Assembly (NCBI GenBank): GCA_004794655.1
Contig: SMMW01000555.1
Span: forward strand, 7,039,001-7,103,000
DNA: 64,000 nt
Direction: 5' to 3'
Source: Marisa cornuarietis
Taxonomy: Eukaryota; Mollusca; Gastropoda; Architaenioglossa; Ampullariidae
Each line of letters starts with the position of its first letter. The stretch's first letter is position 1. Below the pieces are notes generated by a model. The model ran no database searches, was not told where the DNA came from, and saw only the letters and a list, made by a program, of their open reading frames with translations. Shown piece after piece: positions 48,501 to 57,381 of the stretch. The translations under genes and the position numbers were made by a program.

Positions 48501-48621
48501 CCATCCATCTGCACAACACAAACTTTTGTCCTCTTCCTCTCTCATTTTTCCAGGCGTGTCCATTGAGAATATCAAGGAGTTTGTCGGCAAGTGGCGGCCT
48601 GTGTGGCAGAGCAATGGTTGA
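21372..48621 (+). CDS. SMG5: SMG5, nonsense-mediated mRNA decay factor (26 coding exons)
   Basis: SMG5 acts with SMG7 in nonsense-mediated decay: it binds phosphorylated UPF1 and helps recruit decapping, deadenylation and phosphatase activities; it belongs to the EST1/SMG5-7 family. I joined 26 exons from ATG 21372 to TGA 48619-48621; every phase agrees and the sum is 3,309 nt (1,102 codons), close to the roughly 1,000 residues of vertebrate SMG5. Family landmarks are in order: an N-terminal 14-3-3-like/helical region (NPVEYGRKAEEVLWRKV, AYRTHLAGAMGYYQHLL, NQLGTLAGG, GNLKRLFEKN), an acidic, Ser- and Arg-rich linker, then RRNQLMRDMAQLRLQ and a C-terminal PIN domain. The start gives a short leader before AYRGAVEAIR, which aligns with the vertebrate KRLYRAVVEAV region. 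Introns range from about 200 bp to 3.5 kb and carry several transposons. Domain blocks are given separately. Confidence 0.96.
22161..22408. mobile_element. TTAA-flanked MITE, copy 1 (SMG5 intron 1)
   Basis: It is bounded by TTAA and inverted ends (TTAATCCTATTGATTCAAG left; CGAACCAAGAGGGTTAA right). The interior closely matches, in reverse, the element at 26219-26465 (ACATTACAATGACTGGCTTA; GACGACAGTGGGTGAAGTTT). TTAA target and CCCT-type ends suggest a piggyBac-type non-autonomous element. It is about 248 bp with no coding capacity. Confidence 0.75.
22703..23188. mobile_element. 486-bp MITE with CAGGGCTTCTGCTAA ends and 6-bp duplication
   Basis: The left end is CAGGGCTTCTGCTAAGG; the right end is TTAGCAGAAGCCCTG, a 15-bp inverted repeat. 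Both sides carry ATAATG (22697-22702 and 23189-23194). Subterminal GGGGTCCC/GGGACCCC palindromes are present on both sides. No transposase is encoded. I do not assign a superfamily; a 6-bp duplication is uncommon. Confidence 0.75.
25361..28601 (+). CDS. SMG5: SMG5 exons 5-10: helical-hairpin region
   Basis: Exons 25361-25450, 25994-26072, 26530-26652, 26895-26966, 27225-27433 and 28458-28601 encode residues of about 183 to 421. They continue the TPR-like helical hairpins: ARYQRDID, RFYHQAFMLFPEIG, MPHNQLGTLAGG, GAQGNLKRLFEKNQ, QTLQDFNLCMFYEPG and HVTVATAFLLALFSHTLNH. The vertebrate equivalents (APQIGMPFNQLGTLAG, YGNLKRLYDKA, LEDFNLCLFY, AIAFTLALFSHLVNHV) match well. Donors GTTAGT (25451), GTTTGT (26653) and GTCAGG (27434) are weaker than consensus. 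A TTAA-flanked MITE lies between exons 6 and 7. Confidence 0.95.
25792..25857 (+). CDS. SMG5: Candidate 66-nt in-phase cassette exon of SMG5
   Basis: Between exons 5 and 6 the sequence shows an acceptor (TATGAGCAG), an open 22-codon stretch in the incoming phase (VRKWLPRPIPAFMNYSFKPG, then EC), and a consensus donor GTAAGT in the same outgoing phase. Including it adds 22 residues exactly between PEI and GMPHNQLG without breaking the frame. No vertebrate SMG5 I recall has residues here. It may be a lineage-specific alternative exon or a chance open stretch; the polypyrimidine tract (TTTATTTCTGCTCATATGAGCAG) is moderate. Confidence 0.35.
26219..26465. mobile_element. TTAA-flanked MITE, copy 2 (SMG5 intron between exons 6 and 7)
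   Basis: It begins TTAACCCTCTTGGATC and ends AACCAAGAGGATTAA. It is the reverse-orientation partner of the copy in intron 1. Exon 7 starts 64 bp downstream. Confidence 0.78.
28911..34306 (+). CDS. SMG5: SMG5 exons 11-17: acidic/serine-rich linker and start of C-terminal helices
   Basis: Exons 28911-29080, 31189-31297, 31745-31951, 32172-32396, 33074-33181, 33472-33538 and 34177-34306 encode residues of about 422 to 760. Exon 11 is Ser/Glu/Pro-rich. Exon 12 has an arginine cluster (RNLRRRRRHPSDSSS) ending in SDLSEG, matching RRRRHPP and DLSEG of vertebrate SMG5. Exon 13 is strongly acidic (EEEDDNLSDDSEDD and similar), probably disordered. Exon 15 has ETDTEASIAPTDT, like SEASIASN in vertebrates. 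Exon 17 returns to helices (QVIQGEGLLAVVKIMCDWM), aligning with VLMAEGLLPAVKVFLDWL. Exon 15 uses a weak donor (G|GTTGGT). A SINE sits in the intron after exon 14. Confidence 0.93.
32522..32774 (+). mobile_element. tRNA-derived SINE copy 3 in an SMG5 intron
   Basis: This is nearly identical to the copy near 19.4 kb: A box TGGCCGAGTGG, B-box-like GGTTCAATTCCC, shared body and T-rich tail. It is inserted in the sense direction in the intron after SMG5 exon 14 (ends 32396). High similarity to the 19.4-kb copy suggests recent activity of the family. Confidence 0.82.
35575..41382 (+). CDS. SMG5: SMG5 exons 18-21: central C-terminal helices and coiled segment
   Basis: Exons 35575-35650, 37176-37354, 37794-37952 and 41323-41382 encode residues of about 761 to 918. 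Landmarks: SSQSLWSRLSVLLNFLP (vertebrate SSQSLWNRLSVLLNLLP), LPPLAEIHTHLDF, VRICALRHFGYFL (vertebrate VRICCIRSFGHFI) and RRNQLMRDMAQLRLQ, nearly identical to RRNRLMRDMAQLRLQ. The intron between 37952 and 41323 (3.4 kb) crosses the AT-rich to GC-rich switch. The intron between 35650 and 37176 holds a decayed LINE with a nested MITE. Confidence 0.95.
36000..36980 (+). mobile_element. Decayed CR1/L2-type LINE reverse transcriptase fragment
   Basis: Broken frames carry family motifs: VPHGSVLGPF (RT GSVLGP), a degraded YAEDML in place of YADDTQL, NLGIAIKT, SWLDYC, QRSQNNAAF, a decayed LHWLPV and NTELLSVPHI. Many stops and frameshifts make it inactive. It lies sense in the SMG5 intron between exons 18 and 19 and is interrupted by a MITE at 36521-36704. 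Confidence 0.7.
36521..36704. mobile_element. hAT-like MITE nested in the LINE fragment
   Basis: The left end is CAGTGGTTTTCAAAC and the right end is GTTTGAAAACCTCTG, inverted copies with one difference. Flanks TTCTAAAC (36513-36520) and TTCTAAAT (36705-36712) form an 8-bp duplication with one mismatch, the size expected of hAT elements. It is 184 bp, non-coding. Confidence 0.82.
39290..41300. other. GC-rich intronic block with overlapping spurious ORFs
   Basis: Within the 3.4-kb intron between SMG5 exons 20 and 21, sequence changes from AT-rich to GC-rich near 39.3 kb, with long purine- or pyrimidine-biased tracts. Open frames overlap on both strands (for example 39579-40103 minus, 40507-40959 minus, 40495-40776 plus) but none shows recognisable domains or splice signals. 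Confidence 0.5.
42783..48621 (+). CDS. SMG5: SMG5 exons 22-26: C-terminal PIN domain, likely non-catalytic
   Basis: Exons 42783-42939, 46455-46545, 47090-47170, 47784-47941 and 48554-48621 encode residues of about 919 to 1,102. The PIN fold starts at PPYVIVDAASLC (first acidic position, about D943), then SSRCIIIIPLAVIDQLD and GAREAIRWLEAEFRRGNRYI (vertebrate GARDGIRYLEAEFKKGNRYI). Where the nuclease SMG6 has its TDD-type acidic cluster, this protein reads AILTAHSLFADN, so the full catalytic triad is absent, as known for SMG5. The end SIENIKEFVGKWRPVWQSNG aligns with VDIKNVLDFYKQWKEIG of vertebrates, fixing the stop at 48619. Confidence 0.95.
46150..46375 (+). repeat. Minisatellite, about three units of roughly 70 bp
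   Basis: The unit CACCCTGTCTTTGTTACC, then a GTTGTGTTTGTTGACCAC core, then TGCAGTCACAAGCC, repeats near 46160, 46232 and 46308. The third copy has a short deletion. It lies about 80 bp upstream of SMG5 exon 23, in the intron. Confidence 0.8.
47956..48207 (-). mobile_element. tRNA-derived SINE copy 4 in the last SMG5 intron
   Basis: Reversed, it begins AGCGGATAGCCCAGTGGTTA (A box TAGCCCAGTGG) and has GGTTCGATACCC, then the family body and ends with AAAGGTTAGGGGACGACC. It is antisense to SMG5 between exons 25 and 26, starting only 14 bp after the exon 25 donor. The middle differs from copies 2 and 3, suggesting a different subfamily. Confidence 0.78.
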
Positions 48622-50050
48622 GCTCCTGGCCAAGCTAAGGGACAGTTGTCCTTGAACTACACACAAGCCTTCGTGACCGTGTCTCGGGAGTGAGTGCCCT
48701 CGGTAACCACTCGACAAGACAACAGGCGGAAATCAGCGGTCATGCGCGGCAGCAGTGCAGAGGGGTACTCCTGGCCTTCTGCCTTAGCCACCGCCAGTGT
48801 CCACCCCAACTCGCCTGTTGCTCGCGTACCCACCCACACACCTACCCCACTTGGTTCTACAGGATGTGTGTTCGCAGGTGGATCGTTTGTTGGCTGCATC
48901 TTTGTCTTTGAAGACTTTAACATCAGTCTTTTGTTTAACGTAGATGAGGGAATCAGTGATTAAGATGATCATGATAATGATGGCGATGATTACGTTGATA
49001 AATTTGATGATGATGATGATGATGATGATGACAACTAAACTGATAATAAGGATATAAGAAGTAGTGCAGATAATAATGATGCTGATTGCAATGATGACTT
49101 GTGACAGTGCTTATGATCAAATGCTATGCTCTTGCTGTAGGAGATTTTCCGTTGAAAGAAAATGTACCTTGAGAAGAAGGTTGTCGCGTCCCTTTGAAAT
49201 CAAAAGGGACTTGCTTAATTACCTTCTGTTAGTTTCACTTATTAAGCGGAGTTTGTATGACAAGGACAAAGCCTCACGGATGAGAGGAAAAGACGCTGAA
49301 GTAAGAGATGGTTCTGCATCTTTGCAAACATCAGTCATGAATATCCAGTTATTTGAAATTATGCCTTTTCAGAGCTTGCGGCAGTAGATCATAGTACCGT
49401 CTATAACCCTACTGGCACAGTTTCTGGTATAACAGTAAACAGGGTTGGGGTTTGTTTTGATCTTTGTTTGTTTGGGGTTTTTTTAATTCTTCATCTATAT
49501 TTGTACCCGATAACCTTTTAATGCTTTTTATTTTCAGTTTTTCTTAAAGCACAGCGTGTGTGTTTTATAAGCTAATCAAGCTGTGTGCAGTTTGCAGCCA
49601 AACCACGGTTTTATGTAAGGCGTTTGCCTGTGCGTGCACGTGTGGGCGCCGTATGTGTGTGCGTGTGAAAGAACTGGAACCAGCAGGCTTCTTTCAGGAA
49701 GGGAACTAAACAGACTGATGCTCGTGCGTGTCAAGCAAGGAAGTGTTGGGAGGGTCAAATCACGAAAGGACGTGGAGTATGGTGATATTCACCATCTGGG
49801 TAGATGTTTTAACTCCACCCCAAATCCCTAATGCCTCCCTTCCCGGTACACCTAGCTTCTTTTCCCCCTCCCTTCCTCTCCTTTTAGGCTCACTTCTGTT
49901 ACAGTTTTATTTAGAATCCAATAAAGAATGCAAACCAGTTTTTTTTTTAAAAAACACAAAAAGAAGCAATCTGTTTTGTTTCCTGTGTAAGAATGCTATG
50001 TTCGATGAGACAGCAATAGCAAAAATAGCAATATGGGCACGAGTGACATT
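48622..50050 (+). other. Probable SMG5 3' UTR and flank
   Basis: No coding exon is visible after the stop. A GAT/GATGAT microsatellite lies near 49005-49032. AATAAA at 49920-49925 is the first well-placed polyadenylation signal on the plus strand I noticed, giving a 3' UTR near 1.3 kb. Cleavage site and length are inferred. Confidence 0.4.
49920..49925 (+). terminator. Candidate polyadenylation signal AATAAA
   Basis: The canonical hexamer lies about 1.3 kb after the SMG5 stop and shortly before the LINE copy that begins near 50.3 kb. It is followed by a T-rich stretch, as expected downstream of a poly(A) site. Confidence 0.4.
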
Positions 50051-50289
50051 ACATTAAGCACATTACATTGGTGGATAATTGTTTGCTTCCCTTGAAAAGC
50101 CTCGATAATTGTCTGCCCCAGTCAAAAGACCTAAGCAGTTCAAGTTCTTGACGCCAAGCCCAGGCGAACGTCTATTGGAGGAGTGCGCAGAGGGCGAATC
50201 TTACGTAGAATATTGGATTTCAAAAGTGCGCCCACATAAGCCAATACTACCCTCCATCCCTAGAAGGAAAGCAGGACGGCAATTTGGCA

Positions 50290-52863
50290 CTCGATGATTT
50301 GGTCCATAACCAAACCGACTTCATCCTTCTGACATAGCCTTTCATCAGTAAGGCTACAACATCACCGACTAGAAGCTTGGTTACCAAGCCTGAAATTGAA
50401 GCTGAAAGCGACACGCCATTCAACTAACCCCCGAATTCGCTTTGTAAAAACCGAAATTTTGCGAAGATCTTCAAGACAGGCCCAAGTCAGAGGCAAATTC
50501 GCCACTCTCAATATGGCAGACTGTGGTGTAAATACCCTCGCTGAAAACCTTGAAGATGTACTACTTTCAACAGATTGTAAGGAAGCAGAGGAAGAAGAAA
50601 TAACTGGGTCACAAATGATATTCTAGATCTCTGCGGCTAAATGAAAGAAGAAAAGCAACTCTGGAGCATTCTCGAAGGAGAAAGCAGTGAACTGCGACAT
50701 AAGAAGGGTATGAAGAAAGCTAAGAAGTTGAGGACCAATTACTGAATAGTCATCAAGGCAGGTCGTCAACACAAGACTTTAGTCATCGAAGACAGCAATT
50801 ACCACTTATATATACGAGGTGTAGCAGAAAAGTAATGAGACTGATTTTTTTATTTACCAAAGTTTTTATTTTTTCCAAACATCAATGTTATCCCTTTCAA
50901 AATAGTTCCCTTGGGCAGCTACACACCGATGGAGACTTTGTTCCCACTTAAGGTAGCAGGGCTGGAAGTCTTCAGCATGTCCGTTTCACTCTTTTGGATG
51001 TTTTTTTAAAGTCCCGAAATGACATCCTTTGAGGACATTTTTCAGTTTAGGAAAAAGGAAAAGGTCACAGGGGCTGAGGTCAGGTGAATAGGGAGGTTTG
51101 GGAACCACAGAAGGGGAATCGTCCACAAGAATTTGTTCCTCCAGGACAAACTGTCAACCAAGTTTAAGTACTTGAAAGGCTCAGAAAAAGGGTCATTCGC
51201 GTGAGACCAGACATTGCAGACAAATGGATGCTCCATCATGACAACGCCCCATGTCACACTGCCCTCTCCGTCACGAAATTTTTTACCTCAAAAGGCATTC
51301 CTGTGGTTCCCCAACCCCCCTAATCAGTCTCATTACTTTTTCTGCCACACCTCGTATGTGTGTGTGTGTTAAGCACGTGCTAAATCTATGGACTGAATAT
51401 TGCAATGACCTGTACAACTCCCATCCAAGGACAGACGCTATCGTGCTCCAGAGATGCAAAACTACAACCACCGACCCTGTAGACATACCAGCGGTGCGGG
51501 GAAAAGTTCGAGAGAATTGTATGCAGTCTGAAAGGGGGTAAGTCGACGTCCGGCTGAGCTGTTAAGCAGAGTGAGAAAGATTCCAAACAATCTGGCAAAG
51601 CAAAAGATGGTCTAGACTCTAGAGAATAGACACAGTCACTAATCATACCCTTTCCAAAAAAAGGGAACAGTAAACACTTCCAAAACTTTTGAACCATAAA
51701 CCTAAGCCAAGTAAGCTCATGCTGAAGGTAATCCAGAATCGCATCAACACCACTAGAACTGCTAGCGAAAGAACAAGCTACCTTCAGACCAGTAAGAAAC
51801 ACAAGAACAGATCTTTCGCATCCTGAAAGAAGAACATCAGCAACACCAGCGAGATCTCTTTCACAAACTTCATTGCAAATAAAAAAGTCATGTGACGGAG
51901 TCTGGGACGAGAGGCTATGGCATGTGATGCGAAAATTCAACATGGAAGAGGCCTCGTTTAAATCATGGAAACGCTATACAAGAGCTCAACCAGCGCAGTA
52001 CTGCTAAACAATCAACAAGAAGACTTCTGTTGTACAACAGTGGGTGTCCGCCAATGGTGCACACTATTCAATATCATCTTGGGGAATATCGTCCTAGAAA
52101 CCGTAGAAGACTATCACACCTCCATTTTCATCTGTGCAACCTGCGCAACATGGATCTCATGCCAGGCACCAACAGCGAACTGTAAGATAGTACCAACAGG
52201 CTGACACACAGTGCAAACGCATATGGAATGGAGATCAGCACAGACAAGAGTTAAGTCGTGGTTAACACCGATAGCAACAACACAGTAAAGATCTACAGGA
52301 ACGGAGTGAAGATCGAGGGAGTGAACAGATTTAAGTTGGGAGCCATCCTTTCCACAAAGCTACAGCTCCACGACAGACCTCCGCATCAGAATCGTCAGCA
52401 GCGACAGTTTCCTTGAAGTTCCCATCCTAATGTACAGATGTGGATGCTTCTTTCCGATACAGAGAGGAGAATCCATACACTCAAGAACAAGTCCCTGAGT
52501 TGAGGCTGCTCCGAAACAAAAACAAAAAAAACAATGACTGTGCGGAACAGGGTTACACCCTAGCGAGACACAAGGTACCTTCTTCTCGCAACAGTCAAGA
52601 GGCGCAGGCTGGTCTTGTTAGGTCACGTGACCCGGCATGAAACTCCGTCCATTTTTCGAGCTACCATGGATGATGTCGACACCGAGGTGGACAAAGGACA
52701 AACTGACTTCCAAACGTAATGGAGTGGACTGGTCATTCCGGTCAGGACCTGCTCATTACCGCTGAAGACAGAGCTTTGTTAGCCGCTGCGTCTTTCCAGC
52801 TGTTCCCCTGGATACCAGTTTGACCGTTCGTCAAGTGGTACCAGTCAGGGGATAAATGAATGA
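50290..52863 (+). mobile_element. Dead non-LTR retrotransposon, copy 1, split by a mariner element
   Basis: Recognisable endonuclease/reverse-transcriptase fragments in order: HNQTDFILLT, ATRHSTNPRIRF, GKFATLNMADCGVNTLAENL, NWVTNDILDLC, HKTLVIEDS, then after the insertion LNLWTEYCNDLYNSHP, SSTSAVLLNNQQEDF, TTVGVRQWCTLFNIILGNIV, NMDLMPGTNSEL, NAYGMEISTDKS. The catalytic FADD box is lost (LR-NMDLMPG, a deletion). Many stops and frameshifts are present. The family is the widespread endonuclease-RT type of non-LTR elements; the clade is not certain. Confidence 0.8.
50815..51354. mobile_element. Mariner-type element, internally rearranged, nested in the LINE
   Basis: Ends are inverted repeats of about 29 bp (CGAGGTGTAGCAGAAAAGTA left; TACTTTTTCTGCCACACCTCG right) with TA on both sides. 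On the plus strand 51205-51320 encodes ADKWMLHHDNAPCHTALSV up to PVVPQPP, the catalytic-region stretch of a mariner transposase. On the minus strand, from about 51120 down to 50870, lies the following part (VPKPPYSPDLSPCDLF, YLKWEQSLHRCVAAQGNYFE region) with a stop. The two transposase pieces point in opposite directions, so the element has an internal inversion and is inactive. Confidence 0.82.
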
Positions 52864-52869
52864 AACCAA

Positions 52870-54137
52870 AGAAACTGGCAGTTTAAAATTATTTCGTTCG
52901 TAGAAGCGAAATTGGCAGTGACGTACCAAGTAGAAATAAACTTCCAAAGTGGGTTATGAAGCAATTACATTTGGCTTGGTCTGGCTTCGAAATTATTTTC
53001 CATGGTTGCAATTTTGAAGTGTCACGTTAAGTTACATATTTTGTGTCGACTTTTACACGTTGTGTCTCTAGCGGTTATAAATGATGTCGCTCGACGCAAG
53101 GGTTTATGTCCCTTGGTGTTGTAAACTGCCCTTCTCGTTGCAGCTTACGTCCCTTTTGATGCAGCATTAACTCTAGTCATATCATGGGTCGTTTTTCTTG
53201 TATGTAGCAGCTTCATCTCAAATTAATTTAATTTAATTAATCTCTGAGGAAAGTATACCATAGCACTACACGGGGAGAAGTCGAGTTTCAAATCTGCAAT
53301 GTACTATTCCTGACTGAATGTGCCTGAGCCACCGCAACACAGGCATAGGCCCCGGATGGTCAGCAAGAGACCTCGTCCTGTCATATAATCTATGCTTTGG
53401 CTCCTAAATTTATTGAATTTTGAGTCCTGCGTGCGGTTGCCTTGGCAGGGCCACACTAAATGATATCCCACCCCTGGTCTAGAAGAATGTGCATTGAGGC
53501 ATAAAGCTGCCAGGGGATATCAGCCGCTAATTGGGCCTTTAGTCAAGGAAGATGTGTGACCAACCTATGGGCAACTCTATGAACAGAGGGATTTACCTTT
53601 TCGTTGTTACTGAAGGACGCAGTAGAAATTTTTTCCTTCAATTTCTCCACCAGACATACAAATACACAAAAGCCCATAGTGAACAAAACTGTATGATACC
53701 AGATTTGTACTTGTAACACAGACAACGAAATAAAGCGAGTATCAGCCAAAACATTTTAAAACTGCTGTGGTGCAAACAGTGAGGTCGAAAAATTTTTACG
53801 CTCAGGTCAAGAAAAGAATGAAGCGAGAGAATGGTGATAATATCCCACATGCCCAATGGTGGTGAGCTCCTGACGATTTTTGAAACTTCCTAGGTGGTCA
53901 GTCCTTTGCTTTCTTGGTTTTGCCGGGACCTGGAGGACAGATTATAAACGACTCATAAATATCCTTAATTTGTAAACTTCTAATTTATCTTCTAAAACAG
54001 AACACGCATTTTCAACTGATGTTGGTGGTAGTCGAAAGATTTTGCTTCATCAAACACCCTTTGTGTGTATATTTATATTATACATAAAACATTGACAATA
54101 CCAAACGACTGACCCCCCAACTTCCTAGGTGGTCAAT

Positions 54138-54140
<3 letters not shown>
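52870..54140. other. Intergenic, nothing recognised
   Basis: No open frame with protein-like composition, no splice-consistent exon chain and no clear transposon end was seen here. Confidence 0.5.

Positions 54141-54141
<1 letters not shown>

Positions 54142-54206
<65 letters not shown>
54142..54206 (+). repeat. (TG)n microsatellite
   Basis: About 32 TG units in intergenic sequence. Confidence 0.95.
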
Positions 54207-54208
<2 letters not shown>

Positions 54209-54567
54209 TGACGTATGTTTGTCTACAGGTACCCACACCTACTAGTTCGATCTGTAATATTTCAGAAAGTGAGGGATGATTTGTTTTGTCTGTTTCCCTA
54301 TCCTTTCACTACAGCGTAGTGTGTGGGGGGGTGGGAGGGGTTTAGTGGTAAACTATGGGGAAAGCTGGAAAGGTCACTATTGTCACTGTACTCTTGCGAG
54401 TTCTTCCGACTCGCGTGACTGAATTTCACGCTTGAAAGCGGAGGCACTGTGAAAGGTATCTGACGAGATTTACCAGCTGTGGTGAATCACCACTTTTCCT
54501 TGTGGTGGGCTTGGTAATTCATCGCTACCTCTGCCCTCTGCCCCTTAGCCTTGGGGGGGAGGAGGGT

Positions 54568-54869
54568 GGTATAGTGGTGCCGTAAATTGCTGGTCATCAG
54601 GACTGTGGGTCACGGGTTCAGACCTCGTCTACCCCAGAGGCAGATTGTCCTCTATTATGTGGTCTTTCTTTCCCAACTATCCAAGTGGTACCCATCCAAC
54701 AGCTTGGTGTAGGTGAGGAGGACTGGGAAGTGGGCAGGGAACGCACCGACCGGTTTGTATGCCTCCGAGGTCAATGCCGTAACCAGTCGGCTGTCCGCTG
54801 GCAGCTGCTCTTTTTTCGATCCCTCGTCTACACCAAATAATAACAACAACAATAATAATAAATAAATAA
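54568..54869 (+). mobile_element. Candidate second SINE family with (AAT)n tail
   Basis: It begins GGTATAGTGGTGCCGTAAA, has GGGTTCAGACCTCG (B-box-like), a body of about 200 bp, and ends in AATAATAACAACAACAATAA-type repeats. This layout fits a tRNA-derived SINE, but no second full copy was found in this window and no clear duplication is seen. Confidence 0.4.
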
Positions 54870-55592
54870 CGTGTTCCCAGCCTACTACAGCGCGATATCA
54901 CTATAACGTAAAAGCTTTTTCCAATCAGCAAACTAACCAACCAATAAATTTCCACATGTGCTTTCAGGTAGAAAACAACCAGAGGGTCGCCGCTTCTCCC
55001 ACATACCCTAATCAAAAACAGCTTGATTTCCCTGAAACGCAAAAATCATGTTTATTTATTATAATTACTATTAAATTAAAGTGACAATAGTACATATTAC
55101 TGTTGTTGTTTAAGAGCACTTAACTAGAGCATTTCCTAACTTAAAAGCGAGCTCAAAGTTTTACAAAAATAAAGTACAAAAATGGAGAAATAAGAATGTG
55201 AACGGGTATTGTAGAGTGAAAGAGCAATATACCCTCAGATTTGTCCATATTGCCTTGTGCTGATTTTTTTCACAGTCCAAGATTTTAACTTATAGTTGAG
55301 ATCATGAAGAGAATGATATCACTGGGCGATGACATTACAAAACGACCTGTGCATTCAGAAGACTATGTACTCCAAACCGAAGAAGGAAAACAACCCACAT
55401 ATCAAACCCATGCGAGCAGTGAGACATCCGTAGTAACCATAGTCTCCAGACAGTAGTTCATCACAGAGACTCAGACTGAATCCGCTTGGTAGGGCGGATC
55501 AGTTGACAGATACAAAAACCCACAGGTCAGTGAAACTCATTCTTTCCTTCTTTTTTACACCGCGATGCTTTGTAAGATAGTTCCCGTCCTTA

Positions 55593-55593
<1 letters not shown>

Positions 55594-55628
<35 letters not shown>
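55594..55628 (+). repeat. (CA)n microsatellite
   Basis: About 17 CA units, 80 bp upstream of a long TG tract, so the pair can fold back on itself. Confidence 0.95.
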
Positions 55629-55630
<2 letters not shown>

Positions 55631-55703
55631 TCCCTCTCTCTCTCGTTCACTTACTATTTTTGTGTATGTGTTCTTGCGTGAGCGTCTAAACGATAGATAG
55701 ATA

Positions 55704-55705
<2 letters not shown>

Positions 55706-55787
<82 letters not shown>
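55706..55787 (+). repeat. (TG)n microsatellite
   Basis: About 41 TG units in intergenic sequence. Confidence 0.95.
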
Positions 55788-55788
<1 letters not shown>

Positions 55789-57256
55789 GGTAGGCCCGTT
55801 TACCTATTGAAACTTTGAGTAACTTTTGGAAACTTTTTTTCTGTATGCATTCGAGCTCCAGACCAGTTAAATTAGTTGTAGCGCACCATCATCTTGAACA
55901 GAAAAAAATTGCGCTTTTGCCGGTCCCTGCGTTACAGCAAAGACATTAGATCGTTGGTGACAGTCTAATCTCGTAGCCTGGTATATTCTTTTATCTCCCA
56001 CTACACTTTCTCTGTCAGAGACACTCGTTGGAGCATACTCCCGGCCGCTCATCTCATTGTTAATGCGATGATGACCCCCAGAAATCTTCTCAGACGACTG
56101 AACATCAACACATCCTGTCAGAGGACCCTAACGTGACCCAAGAGTTGTTCCTCGTTAGTGTACAACGAGGTCGTCCTTACCCCCCTTTCTTCACGGCTGG
56201 CTGCCTGTCAGTCGGTTGCCTGGCGGCAAGAGAACACGCTGTCAAAACGGAGGGATGTTTCTTTGAAATAACCAAGCAGTTGAGCAGTCTGGCTGCCTTA
56301 TTTTCATGTCCTGTATCCGATCCAAACCAGCAGAGCAGGACGACTCTTCCCCACCCCACCAACTCCTCGATCTCCTGTAACCATTAGTGTCTTGACTCGC
56401 TGTAATTAAGCTTAATAGTGGTATGAAGGCAAGGCTGGTTGGTTGATTTGATCGAAAAATGTTTCTACCTATGCACTATATTAAGAACTGGTGGTGACAT
56501 GGCAAAGAAATCAGAGTGCTCGGAAAAAAAATCCCGACAGCAAAAAGCGTGTCCCGAGATGAGATCTGAACCTTTGACCATAAAAAAACATCCACCTTCG
56601 GGGTAGTGGCAATTATCACCGCCTCTTCTTCCTACTCCACCCCTACCCCTGCTATTATCTTTAAAGGGCTTTTCGGTTCTTCTGGGAAGGGGGGGAAGAC
56701 CACTACTCTACCTCTTATTCCTGCCTTCGTTTGTCGACAAAGCAGACAAACCAAGACATTTTGACTCCTCCCATTTGAGAAGACTCTCTGTCCAATAGAA
56801 AGATGTCCTACTCCCTTACTTGTGGTCTGTGTACTGTAACAGTGCCCCCACACAGTCCAACCGACGAGATACAAGGGCTGGTCCTTGGTGTAAAGTAGTT
56901 GCTTGCCTCGGGTCAGAAAATCCGTCTGATCTACCTCAGCCAGACCCACTTTCTTCCTGATAATAATCTAGCGAGGGCCTGCCAGTGAAGAGGCAGTCGC
57001 TTCTGGCGCCCACCACAGATTTACTTGTCGCCCTCGACGCACCAGAGACATAGAAGGTGACATTTTTCTTAGCAAGTGCTCACTCAGGTTTTGGTGGAGA
57101 TGATGTTTCCAAAAAAAAAAATCTGGATCATGTCAGCTTAATTTTCATTCTATGGTGTAGAACTCTGTAAAGTCTGCCTTTTCCTCACCGACCTCACATC
57201 ATAGTCTCTTTGCTCTGGGGGCCTTCAAGACTATCCTCTTGCTGACATGACTTCCT

Positions 57257-57381
57257 GCAAATATGAACGAACATTTGACCAGGTTTGGCAAAGCTTTCTT
57301 TTTCTTTTTTCTTTTTTTTTTTTTTTTTTTTTGGTAACCATCATGAGAGAAAATCTTGATCAAACATTCGTTCATATTTGT
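57257..57381. repeat. Short foldback element around a poly(T) tract
   Basis: GCAAATATGAACGAACATTTG (57257-57277) is matched in reverse by CAAACATTCGTTCATATTTG (57361-57380); the arms extend about 27 bp with a few mismatches and enclose a TTTTCTTTTTTC-rich loop. It may be a minimal transposon derivative. Confidence 0.65.

Noticed and set aside
55320..55455. Plus-strand stretch reading HSEDYVLQTEEGKQPTYQTH
   Set aside because: Open only briefly before a stop, with no start codon or clear acceptor; probably chance or an old repeat.
56520..56640. Reverse-strand GGTTCAGATCTC resembling a B box
   Set aside because: No A box at proper spacing and no second copy; too weak for a SINE call.
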